Below are positions 9,865 through 18,687 of a stretch of DNA of 64,000 nucleotides, one piece after another. Below the pieces are notes generated by a model. The model made no database searches. It was given only the letters and a program-made list of their open reading frames with translations, and was not told where the DNA came from. This DNA comes from Cupriavidus taiwanensis LMG 19424 (GTDB taxonomy: Bacteria > Pseudomonadota > Gammaproteobacteria > Burkholderiales > Burkholderiaceae), in NCBI RefSeq assembly GCF_000069785.1, contig NC_010529.1:372001-436000 (forward strand), in the 5' to 3' direction. Every line of letters begins with the position of its first letter. Position 1 is the first letter of the stretch. The translations under genes and the position numbers were made by a program.

Positions 9865-10884
9865 TCACACCGAGTGGCGAATACAGATTTTTCCGAAATG
9901 CTTGCCTGAAGCGAGGTAATGCATTGCTGAATGAAGCGCCTCGAATGGGAATATGCGATCGACCACGGGGCGCAATCTGGTCGCTTCGAAATGGGTTAGC
10001 ATTGCTTCCAAGTCGGCACGGCTGCCGACAGTGATGCCTTGCAACCTGATGTGCCGCGTTACAACCTGGCCGAGTGGAATTTTTGGATCAGAACCGGAAA
10101 GGACACCGATCAAGCTGATTGTTCCTCCTGTCCGGACAGCGCGCACGGACTGGGCTAGCGTATCTGCCCCCCCGACTTCAACAATGTGATCGACGCCGAC
10201 GCCCCGCGTATGCTCTCTCACCGTGCGCCACCATTGTGGCTCCTTCTCGTAATTAATCAGGTAGTCCGCTCCAAGCGACTTCGCGCTGGCAAGTTTCTTG
10301 TCGCTGGAAGACGTAATGATCACGACCGCGCGCAGTGACTTCGCAATCTGGAGCGCAAACAGAGAGACTCCGCCAGTCCCTTGCACGAGGACGGTTTCCC
10401 CTCGCTTCAGTCGCCCCTCGGTGATCAGGGCTCGCCACGCCGTTACACCCGCAGTAGGCAACGTTGCGGCTTCAAAATCAGAGAGGTAGGCGGGCACACG
10501 GCATACCCCTTCCTCGGGTATCACCAAATGGGTCGCCATGGTTCCATCCTGCTCGCAACCCAAGCTAGATTGCATTCGTTCGGCGTTTGGTGCACCGTCC
10601 ACCCACGTTTGATAAAAGATCGGGCATACACGCTCACCTACCTGAAACCGAGTTACCCCAGCGCCTACGGCATCAATGACACCCACACCATCGCTTAGAA
10701 CGATGAGTGGCAGATCTTTCATTCGCTTCCCGTAACCGTGGCTAGGAATAATGAGATCGCGATAATTCAAAGCCGCAGCCCGCATCTTGAGACGCACCTC
10801 CCCTGTGGCTGGCTGAGGCATCGGTTTGGACGCCATCTGGAGATGCTCGATGGACCAGTCCTGCTCAACTTGGAATACACGCAT
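9865..10884 (-). CDS. MDR-family NAD(P)-dependent oxidoreductase
   Basis: A medium-chain dehydrogenase/reductase of about 339 residues. The start at 10884 is chosen because AGAGGAA lies just before it; a longer frame to 10917 lacks this. The GroES-like N-terminal domain contains ALNYRDL, and the Rossmann motif VQGTGGVSLFALQIAKS lies near the middle. The four-Cys structural-zinc loop is absent and NYRD replaces the zinc-ligand region, which points to the zinc-independent quinone-oxidoreductase branch rather than a classical zinc alcohol dehydrogenase. The substrate is unknown. It is the last gene of a minus-strand operon (livH, livM, this gene), 74 bp after the livM stop, so its expression may be cut by the IS in livM. 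The 3' end lies 25 bp from IS-A copy 1. Confidence 0.85.
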   Translation of the reverse strand: MRVFQVEQDWSIEHLQMASKPMPQPATGEVRLKMRAAALNYRDLIIPSHGYGKRMKDLPLIVLSDGVGVIDAVGAGVTRFQVGERVCPIFYQTWVDGAPNAERMQSSLGCEQDGTMATHLVIPEEGVCRVPAYLSDFEAATLPTAGVTAWRALITEGRLKRGETVLVQGTGGVSLFALQIAKSLRAVVIITSSSDKKLASAKSLGADYLINYEKEPQWWRTVREHTRGVGVDHIVEVGGADTLAQSVRAVRTGGTISLIGVLSGSDPKIPLGQVVTRHIRLQGITVGSRADLEAMLTHFEATRLRPVVDRIFPFEALHSAMHYLASGKHFGKICIRHSV

Positions 10885-11960
10885 CGTATGTTCCTCTCTA
10901 CGCTTTGGTGCTCGCACCTACCATGCGATAGCCCTTCAGAAAATCTCAGCAGCAGCAGCTACCTCGTGTTGACCGGCTTATGAGCCAAGTCACGCCGTCG
11001 ACGGACGTGTGACCTTATCGCATGCGACTGCCTTCTCGCGACGAATGCGTTGGATTCGCCGGCGATACCCTTCCGGAATAGGAGCACGCAGAAAATGAAC
11101 GTCAAGCCGGTGACTATCGTGACGGATTCGCCCAGGGCATCGAACCACTCGATATGAGTAGCTGTTGCCAGCGCTTCACCAATTTCGCCTAGCTCATTCT
11201 CAAGCACCATGATGACAACAGCGCCGACAATGGGCCCTATCAGGGTGCCAACTCCGCCAACTAGCGTCATGAGTACGACCATGCCTGACAGGCCCCAATG
11301 CACATCGACCAAGGTCTCGAAGCCGAGCACGATCGCTTTGACAGAGCCTGCCAAACCGGTCAGGACGGAAGACAGGACAAAGGCCATCAGCTTGTATCGA
11401 TCGGCATCGTAGCCAAGGGAGATGGATCGAGGCTCGTTTTCCTTGACCGCCCTGAGGATTTGCCCGAACGGAGATTGGACGATCCGGGTAATCAATGCGA
11501 GGGCGGCCACGAATATTGCCAGTACAACGAAGTACATGGTCGTATCGTCCCCAAGATCAAGAACGCCAAGGAGTTTGCCACGCGGGATCCCCTGCATGCC
11601 GTCTTCACCCCCAGTAACCGGCGCCTGGAGACAGACGAAATAAACCATCTGAGCCAGCGCAAGCGTGATCATCGTGAAGTAAATCCCTTTCCGCCTGATC
11701 GCAAGACTAGCCATCAGGAATCCAAGAATGGCAGAAACCACCATACCGAGTACGATGGCTCCTTCCATTGGGATGCCAAGATCGCGGGCTGCGTATCCGG
11801 TCACATACCCGGCCGCACCGAATAGTGCTGCATGGCCGAAAGAAAGAAGACCGGTGAATCCCATTAGAAGATTGAATGCACATGCAAAAAGCGCGAAGCA
11901 CATGATCTTCATAAGGAGAACGGGATAAACGAAGTTGGGCAGGAGCAAAGCGATGCCTAG

Positions 11961-13287
11961 CAGGCTGCTGAAGTACTCATCGCGCTAGCGATGAGTTTTT
12001 CCCCGCAAGGCGGGGAGCGCTGTTTTTCACAATCCGGAAGCCGGACGTCACTGCCTCGACTTTTTCCGCGTTTTGGCGCCCATTCCGGCCTCATTAGCGC
12101 GATTACTGCAACTGCGGACGGATTTGTCCCAGCGAGCGCATGCGCACGAGGTGGTAGGCGGCCATGCTCAGCACAAACATCTGATCGACTTTCTTCAGAC
12201 CGCGCACCATCACCTGACGCATGCGCCCCACGGTCTTGACCCACCCGAAGCCCTGTTCGATCAGCTTGCGCTTCTGTTGCGAGACGGCATAACCGGCGCT
12301 GGAAGCAATGGCATCAGGAACGGCCGAGCGACGACCCGATGTGTTCTGCGCCACGTGGGGCGTCACCTTCATTTCCAGGCAGGCCTCAATGAACTCGTGC
12401 GCGTCATAGCCCTTGTCCGCGCCCACGGTGACTTCCACATTCAGGTCTTCAATCACCTGCCTGGCATCGTTAAGCATGACCTTTGCGGCCTCCCGCTCGG
12501 CGTGTCCGTCCGCCTTGGTCACCATGGCGCTAACCACCAGGCCATGGCGGTTGTCGCTCAGGGTATGACCCATGTAGCGCAGCTCACTGGATGTCTTGCC
12601 CTTGCGGTAGAGCTTGGCATCGGGATCGGTCTTGGATTCGTGTGTCTCGTTGCTGCGCTTGCGACCTTTGAAGCTGCCGCCGGCGTCATCGTCTTGGTCG
12701 TCGCCATCCTTGCGCACGAAGCTCTTGTGGCCTGCCCACGCCTGTATCAGCGTGCCGTCCACGCTGAAGTGCTCACCCGACAGCCAGTTCTTCTTCTGCG
12801 CGATGGCCAGCACCTCGTTGAAAAACTGGATCACCGCATCATGCTTGATCAGTCGCTCGCGGTTCTTGGTGAAGACCGTGGGCACCCAAACTGAGTCGTC
12901 CATCGACAGCCCGATGAACCAGCGAAACAGCAGGTTGTATTGCGTCTGCTCCATGAGCTGGCGCTCAGAGCGAATGCTGTAGAGCACCTGCAGCAGCATG
13001 GCCCGCAGCAACTTCTCCGGCGCGATACTGGGGCGGCCACCCTTGATATCGGCCTCGTACATCTGCGCGAACAGCCGGTCCATCTTCACCAGCGCCTGGT
13101 TGGCCATAGTCCGGATCGAGCGCAGCGGATGGGACTGCGGCACGAAATCCTCCAGCCTCCGCATAGTGAACAAGCTTTCCGTGAAGGTATCTGCGCCGCG
13201 CATGAATGTGGGATTGGATGGGATCCTCAAAGCAACGCTTCAGCCAGTCGTCGCGCTGACGTCCGCTGGAGGTATTTCAGCGGCCTG
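11961..13287 (-). mobile_element. IS5-family element IS-A, copy 2
   Basis: A complete 1327-bp copy, inverted relative to copy 1, with both inverted repeats intact. It is flanked by the perfect 4-bp target duplication CTAG (11957-11960 and 13288-13291), which fits the YTAR target of the IS5 subgroup. It interrupts livM after codon 15. Its transposase matches copy 1 residue for residue in the translated frame. Confidence 0.95.
12103..13203 (-). CDS. IS5-family transposase (IS-A copy 2)
   Basis: The translation is identical to copy 1 (8597-9697), with an intact DDE core. The start is taken as ATG 13203. Confidence 0.92.
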   Translation of the reverse strand: MRGADTFTESLFTMRRLEDFVPQSHPLRSIRTMANQALVKMDRLFAQMYEADIKGGRPSIAPEKLLRAMLLQVLYSIRSERQLMEQTQYNLLFRWFIGLSMDDSVWVPTVFTKNRERLIKHDAVIQFFNEVLAIAQKKNWLSGEHFSVDGTLIQAWAGHKSFVRKDGDDQDDDAGGSFKGRKRSNETHESKTDPDAKLYRKGKTSSELRYMGHTLSDNRHGLVVSAMVTKADGHAEREAAKVMLNDARQVIEDLNVEVTVGADKGYDAHEFIEACLEMKVTPHVAQNTSGRRSAVPDAIASSAGYAVSQQKRKLIEQGFGWVKTVGRMRQVMVRGLKKVDQMFVLSMAAYHLVRMRSLGQIRPQLQ

Positions 13288-13332
13288 CTAGGGCCGCCAC
13301 AAGAACGAGTTTCTTAATCATATGAGGCTCCA

Positions 13333-13437
13333 TTAATTCTCTTTGCCAAACAACCCGGAAGGCCGGACGAGCAGTACCATGGCCATGAGGATGAAAACCA
13401 CTGTTGCCAATAGCTCAGGGTAAAAGACACGGGCAGC
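13333..13437 (-). pseudogene. livH: livH-like permease, C-terminal tail
   Basis: Only the last 34 or so codons remain, ending VFILMAMVLLVRPSGLFGKEN, the typical hydrophobic helix and PSGLFG terminus of LivH permeases. The rest was replaced by IS3 copy 2 at 13438. Its stop overlaps the livM start. Confidence 0.85.
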
Positions 13438-14093
13438 CTACAGCGCCTCAATGCCCATGCGCTTCATCAGCGTGCGCACGTGCCGGCGGCCGACCGGGAT
13501 GCTCTCCCGTCGCAACAGGCGGGCCAGCATGCGTGCGCCCGCGAAGGGATGCTCCAGATGCAGTTCGTCGATCCGGCGCATCAGCCTCAGATCCGCGTCG
13601 CTGATTGGACGCGGCTGGTAGTAGACGCTCGATCGGGAAATGTCGACCAGCTTGACCTGGCGGCTCACCGGCAGCGGGTGATCGCGGTCAATCATCGCTT
13701 TCCGCTCAGCAATCCCGCCTTGCCGAGCGCGTGCTCTAAAAAATCGTTCTCCAGTGTCAATTGGCCTATCTTTGCATGCAGCGCCTTCACGTCCACCGGC
13801 GGCTCGGCCGCAGTCTTGGTTTTGCCGCCGCCGAACACGTCCGCGGCGTGCTCCGCCAACTGTTGCTTCCACTCCGTGATCTGGCTCGGGTGCACGTCAT
13901 ACTGCTGGGCCAATTCCGCCAGCGTCTTGTCGCCCTTGAGCGCGGCCATGGCCACCTTGGCCTTGAAGGTTGCCGAGTGGGTCCGTCTGCTTCGTTTCGT
14001 CATCTTCTGGATCCTTTATGCCCGCCATTATGGCCGGCTCAGGCCCCAGCTCTTCCACTTAGCCGACTGTCCGAATTTCCGCCGCCACCTCTC
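13438..14093 (-). mobile_element. IS3-family element, copy 2 (truncated)
   Basis: The orfA half of the same element as at 6758-8048, from the right terminal repeat (14093) to a point inside orfB (13438), where it joins the livH remnant. orfA (13692-14003) is identical to copy 1; orfB keeps only its first 70 or so codons. The junction at 13438 marks a deletion that removed the rest of the IS and of livH. Confidence 0.9.
13692..14003 (-). CDS. IS3-family transposase OrfA (copy 2)
   Basis: The same 103 residues as the OrfA at 7647-7958, with the same helix-turn-helix and zipper segment. It is intact, but its orfB partner is truncated at 13438, so this copy cannot move unaided. Confidence 0.88.
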   Translation of the reverse strand: MTKRSRRTHSATFKAKVAMAALKGDKTLAELAQQYDVHPSQITEWKQQLAEHAADVFGGGKTKTAAEPPVDVKALHAKIGQLTLENDFLEHALGKAGLLSGKR

Positions 14094-14610
14094 TACGACC
14101 TGTTCCACGTTGTTGCCAAAGACGCGAGGTCATCGATCAGGTCCGGGTCGATCAGGCCAATCAACTCAGGCATGACCGACCCACCCGACGTCTCTTGAAG
14201 TCCACACGCTTGCTGCTGCCTAATCGCAGCAATCTGAGCGCCGGCCAGGCGGTCCATCTAAATGAGATTTTGGCCGCGACCCGGTCGCTGATGACCGTCT
14301 ACATTCTGCGCGACGACCTCAAGCGCCTGTGGTTTTACCGTCGGCCTGGATGGGCGCAGCGGGCATGGAGCGACTGGTTTGAACAAGCGCAGCAAAGCGG
14401 CGTCGACCCATTACAGCAGTTCGCGCAACGCCTGAGCGTATTGGCACGGCATTGTGGCCCGATGCCGCCATGCGCTGAACATTAGCGTCGTCGAGGGCAT
14501 TAACAACACTATCAAAATGATCAAGCGCCGGGCCTACGGATATCGCGACGAGGAATACTTCTTCCTCAAGATCCGGCGCAGCCTTCCTCGCTATTCCTCG
14601 ATGAACCAAA
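14094..14610 (+). pseudogene. ISL3-family transposase, C-terminal fragment
   Basis: Pieces in changing frames: YDLFHVVAK at the IS3 junction, then EVIDQVRVDQANQLRHD, then LLLPNRSNLSAGQAVHLNEI and finally ISVVEGINNTIKMIKRRA, GYRDEEYFFLKI. At least two frameshifts are present. IS3 copy 2 interrupted this gene, and the 5' half is not in the window. Confidence 0.85.
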
Positions 14611-14618
14611 AAATCACT

Positions 14619-15932
14619 CTATCGCATGAAACAGCGCAAAGGAAGATGCTTAGGCCCACCGACGAAGCTGGATGCGACCATCTCGAGCTCCCCAGCTGAC
14701 TCCACGCGTTCAAGGCGCGGTATCATTTCCTCAAACAGGATGCGCATTTCCATCTTGGCCAAGTGCTGGCCCAGACAAATATGAGGCCCTGTTCCAAATG
14801 CCAGATGGTGGACTTCCTTTCGATCAATGCTGAACTCGAATGGTTTATCAAAGACATCTTCATCTCGATTCGCCGAGCCGTAGCACAGCATTATCCAATC
14901 GCCTTTGTGAACTGTGCGTCCTCGGATCTCCGTATCCGCAGACGCGGTACGCATGAAGTGGCTCACCGGTGACGCAAAGCGCACCGCCTCGTCGACAAAT
15001 TGCGGAATCAGCGCCGCATCGGCTTGTAGTCGAGGAAGCAGATCAGGGAACTGGCTAAGTGCCCACATTGCGATCGCGGAGGACGATGATGTGGTATCGT
15101 GTCCCGCCGTGGCAATAATAATGTAGTAGCCCAAGCGGTTGGCATCGCTAATCGGTTCACCATTTACGACCGCGTTGGAAAGCAATGTTGCCATATCGTT
15201 ACGTGGACTCGTCCTTTTGTCCGATGTCAGCTTATCGAAATAATGCCGAAAGTCTTCTACTACTGCTAGTAGGTTCTTTGCCAAGACATCTTTACCCGAA
15301 GCGACCTCTGCCTTCCCTCGATTGAGTTCTGGATCTTCCCCACCAAACAATTCTTGCGTCAGGACCAACATTTTGGCCTCATCTTCAGAGGGAATTCCTA
15401 GAATGTCCATTATTACATGCAAAGGATAATATAGCGCAATATTTCTAGAAAAATCTATGACCTCCCCTTCGTAATGCGCAAGTTTGTCAACACAGCAACG
15501 GGCCAGTCGTCGGATACGCTCATCCAGATTGAGCAGGCTGTCAGGCATAAACCATGACTGCGCCAGCGCGCGCATCTTCTTGTGCTCATCACCATCGAAC
15601 TGAACTAGCGCCTTGACAATATGCGGAGACCCAGTGACCGAAATTATATAGTCGATTGCGGCTTTTGGTCGGCAAACAACAGAATAGTCACCGTTGCGAA
15701 ATAGGCTGCTGTCACGTGAAATGGCGCTGACATCGGCATACTTCGTTGCAACCCAGAATGGGTCGAAGCCCTCAATAACGGCACGACCGAATGGATTGTT
15801 GGCACGAGCCCACGTATAGACGGAGTGCAATAGCTCACGGTCTGAGTAAGTCTTTGGGTCAACCAAAAGCTTCGCGATGTCATCGGGGAGATCGAAATTC
15901 GAGGTGGTGGTAATTGGGGCCAAGATAAACAT
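14619..15932 (-). CDS. Cytochrome P450
   Basis: A soluble bacterial P450 of 437 residues, expected to hydroxylate a small hydrophobic substrate with electrons from a separate ferredoxin and reductase, neither of which is nearby. Landmarks are the I-helix AGHDTT (276-281, acid-alcohol pair Asp279/Thr280), the K-helix E315-A-V-R318, and the haem loop FGTGPHICLG with the haem-ligand Cys386. Length and motifs are complete. The ATG at 15932 has TGGAGT upstream. The 3' end abuts the ISL3 fragment at 14610, and the last residues (LPLRCFMR) look native. The FGTGPHxCLG class includes terpene, sterol side-chain and alkyl-aromatic hydroxylases; the substrate cannot be chosen. Confidence 0.93.
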   Translation of the reverse strand: MFILAPITTTSNFDLPDDIAKLLVDPKTYSDRELLHSVYTWARANNPFGRAVIEGFDPFWVATKYADVSAISRDSSLFRNGDYSVVCRPKAAIDYIISVTGSPHIVKALVQFDGDEHKKMRALAQSWFMPDSLLNLDERIRRLARCCVDKLAHYEGEVIDFSRNIALYYPLHVIMDILGIPSEDEAKMLVLTQELFGGEDPELNRGKAEVASGKDVLAKNLLAVVEDFRHYFDKLTSDKRTSPRNDMATLLSNAVVNGEPISDANRLGYYIIIATAGHDTTSSSSAIAMWALSQFPDLLPRLQADAALIPQFVDEAVRFASPVSHFMRTASADTEIRGRTVHKGDWIMLCYGSANRDEDVFDKPFEFSIDRKEVHHLAFGTGPHICLGQHLAKMEMRILFEEMIPRLERVESAGELEMVASSFVGGPKHLPLRCFMR

Positions 15933-16184
15933 ACTCCAAAGATAGATTCAAGATCGCGCGAAGCCATTCCAATGCTTCCGATAATGATTGGTAAATTTTC
16001 TATATTGAATCGATCATAAACACAATCAAACAAGTAGAGCGGCATCGAGTAATGGCGCTAATGGTCTGTAATTTGACGATGAAAACTGGTGCTACGCCTC
16101 TACTAACCGGCATCAGATGCTCTTGTTGCTTACCGCGACAGATTACTGAGGGGATACACTAAAGCAAAAGTGGGATAAAGATCG

Positions 16185-16490
16185 TTATGGCCCAGCCACT
16201 TGTGGCGGGCTCTTTACTCGTAACGAAGGTAACCACACTCCCCGGGACGGCGATCTTATTACGACGCCACGTACCGTTACGTGGCGACGACTTACCAATC
16301 GCGCCTCAGTCAATGGTACACCTTCCAGTTCCCAGCTTTCATGGGTCGCTGTCTCAAGTATGATCTTTGGGAAGGGCTCATTGCCCTTGATGTAGATCTC
16401 ACCGACCAACGTCAGATGCTGTCCCTCGGTTGGTCCCACAGCGCATGCAGCAACGCTAAGGGCAACTAGCAAAGCAATCATGTGAGTCAT
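16185..16490 (-). CDS. Small predicted lipoprotein, 101 aa
   Basis: The N-terminus MTHMIALLVALSVAAC is a short lipoprotein signal with lipobox SVAAC, so the mature protein should be lipid-anchored in the envelope. The rest is a compact beta-rich domain (LTLVGEIYIKGNEPFPKIIL, VTVRGVVI) with no family I recognise. It lies 39 bp downstream of the M30-like gene on the same strand, so the two may be co-transcribed. The function is unknown. Confidence 0.6.
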   Translation of the reverse strand: MTHMIALLVALSVAACAVGPTEGQHLTLVGEIYIKGNEPFPKIILETATHESWELEGVPLTEARLVSRRHVTVRGVVIRSPSRGVWLPSLRVKSPPQVAGP

Positions 16491-16529
16491 AGGTCCATAG
16501 AAGATGTGGTTGACGGCACTCTCTTCGCA

Positions 16530-17654
16530 TCATTGAATCACGACGGACAGTGAGGAGTGGGGCGGAATCTTCACCGTTTCGCTATACATACCTTTCACAT
16601 GCTCCCGGACTACTGGCACGTTGGCATAGGGGTGGAGCTCCGCGGGCACCATTGAGAACTGACTACGATCATTTAGAAATGCGCCCGTGTTAATTTCAGG
16701 CAACACGAATCCGTCTTCCTCCCGCAAAGGAAAGCCAAAGCCGACTGGGGCGGGTTCCTTCATTAGTGCACCTGATGTCGCGGCAAAGTGGCGAAATTCC
16801 TGTTGGAAGCCGGAGGTTGCTGCCGTGTCTCGAACTGAAGATTCGAGAACCGCCATCGAATCAGTGCTGCTAACGTTGGTAAGAAGATGCTTGTAAAAGC
16901 GCAGTCCGAGATGACGGTTGAGAGATCCACCGAGCGATCCCCAGATTGAATATCCGTTGCCAGGGGAGACGAAATCGCCTGCTAGCGTGTCGAGAACCGC
17001 TTGACTCACCTTTGTTGGATCGATTTCAGTTGTCTCTACCCAGAAATTGACAATGGTGCCGTCAGCTGTCATGAGTTTACGAACCAATGTTGTGGAGCGA
17101 GTCGTATCGTCCGCTAGATACCAGATTTTCACACTACCGTTATCCAGTCTACTAGGCGACAAAGAATAGCGTGGAGCATAACTTTGCTCTTTGGCGTGCA
17201 CTCTCCATCCGTCTCGATTAAAATTCGATATTCTGCTCTTAAGCGCTTCCGTGCTGTCATCCAATCGTAGTTGCTCGGCCACGAAGGAATAGTTCCGCGC
17301 CGCCACAGCAATTGTCGGCATAACTTGTGGAGTTCCGGTTTGATTAGTGAAAACGAGCGTTACATCCTGCCCGTTCAGCCCTGAGATGCTGATGGGAACT
17401 TCCACAGCCGAGGATGTGCTATTAACGCTTTCCCAAACACCTATGCCGCTACCAGAATTGGTGTGTGCGTCCAGCGCCCTGCAGTTCGAGCAGCTCTTCT
17501 CGACCGGAGCCGAGGTGGTGGTGGTCATCGTCTGCGGGTCGGGCGAGGCCGTGGGATCATCACCGTCACCACCGCAAGAGGCTAGCATGATAGATATCAG
17601 CGCTGCCTGAGCTATGCTCCGAAAAAAATGCAACACGCGCTGCTTGTACGTCAT
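16530..17654 (-). CDS. M30-peptidase-like lipoprotein lacking the catalytic core
   Basis: A predicted lipoprotein of 374 residues with lipobox LASC at about residues 24-27. The N-terminal half resembles hyicolysin-type (M30) zinc peptidases: CSNCRALDAHTNSGSGIGVW, then DVTLVFTNQTG and RKLMTADGTIVNFWVETTE. The C-terminal part (SGALMKEPAPVGFGFPLREE, GFVLPEI) resembles the tail of the same family. M30 enzymes are usually near 600 residues, with an HExxH metal site between these parts; here that segment and any HExxH are absent. It is either an internally deleted, inactive paralogue or a distinct non-enzymatic family. The frame is open throughout. The family link is from memory of motifs. Confidence 0.6.
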   Translation of the reverse strand: MTYKQRVLHFFRSIAQAALISIMLASCGGDGDDPTASPDPQTMTTTTSAPVEKSCSNCRALDAHTNSGSGIGVWESVNSTSSAVEVPISISGLNGQDVTLVFTNQTGTPQVMPTIAVAARNYSFVAEQLRLDDSTEALKSRISNFNRDGWRVHAKEQSYAPRYSLSPSRLDNGSVKIWYLADDTTRSTTLVRKLMTADGTIVNFWVETTEIDPTKVSQAVLDTLAGDFVSPGNGYSIWGSLGGSLNRHLGLRFYKHLLTNVSSTDSMAVLESSVRDTAATSGFQQEFRHFAATSGALMKEPAPVGFGFPLREEDGFVLPEINTGAFLNDRSQFSMVPAELHPYANVPVVREHVKGMYSETVKIPPHSSLSVVIQ

Positions 17655-18178
17655 ATATCTTCGCTCCTTTCGCGATGCGTTTTTTGTAGCATTTGCGGGT
17701 AATTCCTAACGCAATGATGCCGACTGTCATTCTATATATTTCTGAATTTAGTATGAGATGTCATTCGACCGTGGTGAGACACGTCATGTTAGCATGTAGT
17801 AGCATCCAGCGAAATCTATGCCACTCAGTGTAGATTGGCAAATTGTGATTGCCACTCTGCAAGTGGTGTATGAATTTTTTCGCAATGCGGTAGAATTGGA
17901 ATTCAAGCCGACAATTCGCGCCATCACTTTGTTCATTTCGTGACGCGCAATTACCGGGGGTCTCGTAGGCATCGATTTGGCCCGTTTCGCACGAGGAAAC
18001 TCGATAAATAGGCGCGCATTGACGCTTGTCAAGCTATGTCGCTGCTGTCGATGCCAGCATATTCGTTGTACTAGGTGAGTCGATGTTTGAGTTCTGCGTT
18101 CAACATCCAAGTGGAATCGAAAAAGCGGCTTACGCAATGCAAGATACAAAAATTCCGCACAATCCGAGAAGGTGGAAC
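17655..18178. other. Intergenic region between divergent genes
   Basis: About 520 bp between the minus-strand M30-like gene and the plus-strand HExxH gene. It is AT-richer than its surroundings and should hold both promoters. No further gene is supported. Confidence 0.4.
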
Positions 18179-18634
18179 ATGACATACAACATATTAGCTT
18201 TACTGCCATCACTATTGCCCGCGGCAATAGCATGGGCAAAGAGCATGACCGACCCTGTAATTCGGAACGGGAGCGCTCTAACCGAACAAGGTCTATCGGT
18301 CGCTAGTGCCGTTGGTGTTGCTATGCCGGAACGCATCCATATCGCAATGGTCGATAGTCTCCCGATGCCCCAAGATGAAACACTACGAAACGTAGTCTGC
18401 TCAACAGGATTGTTCGGTCCGGATACGGTTGGATTGACACTGGGATACGCCATATTGATTGCGGAAGGTCATGCTACACGGCGCTTGCTTACACATGAGT
18501 TCCGGCATGTTCATCAGTATGAAAAGGCTGGTTCAATTGAGAAATTTCTCCTTGCATACCTAGCCGAAATTGCGACCTTTGGCTATTTTGATGCACCGCT
18601 TGAAATTGACGCGCGCGACCACGAACTGCATTGA
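18179..18634 (+). CDS. Small membrane or exported protein with HExxH
   Basis: About 151 residues from ATG 18179, chosen because AAGGTGG lies 5 nt upstream; the frame stays open further 5' without a good start. The N-terminus (MTYNILALLPSLLPAAIAWA) is a hydrophobic anchor or signal. Near residue 106 is LLTHEFRHVHQYE, an HExxH zinc-site motif (HEFRH) with a further His two residues on. This suggests a small metallopeptidase-like fold, as in several short uncharacterised proteins with HExxHxxQ sites. There is no similarity I can name. It is followed 53 bp later by a Tn5-like IS. Confidence 0.6.
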   Translation: MTYNILALLPSLLPAAIAWAKSMTDPVIRNGSALTEQGLSVASAVGVAMPERIHIAMVDSLPMPQDETLRNVVCSTGLFGPDTVGLTLGYAILIAEGHATRRLLTHEFRHVHQYEKAGSIEKFLLAYLAEIATFGYFDAPLEIDARDHELH

Positions 18635-18687
18635 GACGGAGATTCGCCCCTGCAGGCATGGCGAAATAATAATGGCCACGTCTACCC

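Larger units (their letters stand above)
10959..13333 (-). pseudogene. livM: livM-like ABC permease, split by IS-A
   Basis: The inner-membrane permease of a branched-chain-type (HAAT) ABC importer. The coding parts are 13333-13288 (15 codons from the ATG) and 11960-10959. Removing IS-A copy 2 and one copy of its CTAG duplication restores an unbroken frame across VAAL/GIALLLPNF, giving about 345 residues, the normal LivM length. It has eight or more hydrophobic segments and the family signature GFTGLLSFGHAALFGAAGYV. The ATG overlaps the livH stop as TAATG, a sign of translational coupling. The transporter is broken here; relatives import amino acids or aromatic acids, and the substrate is not readable. 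Confidence 0.9.

Noticed and set aside
12073..12894. Long antisense frame (273 codons) inside IS-A, repeated in the other copies
   Set aside because: It lies opposite the transposase, is His-rich in the manner of a codon shadow, and travels only because the IS is repeated.
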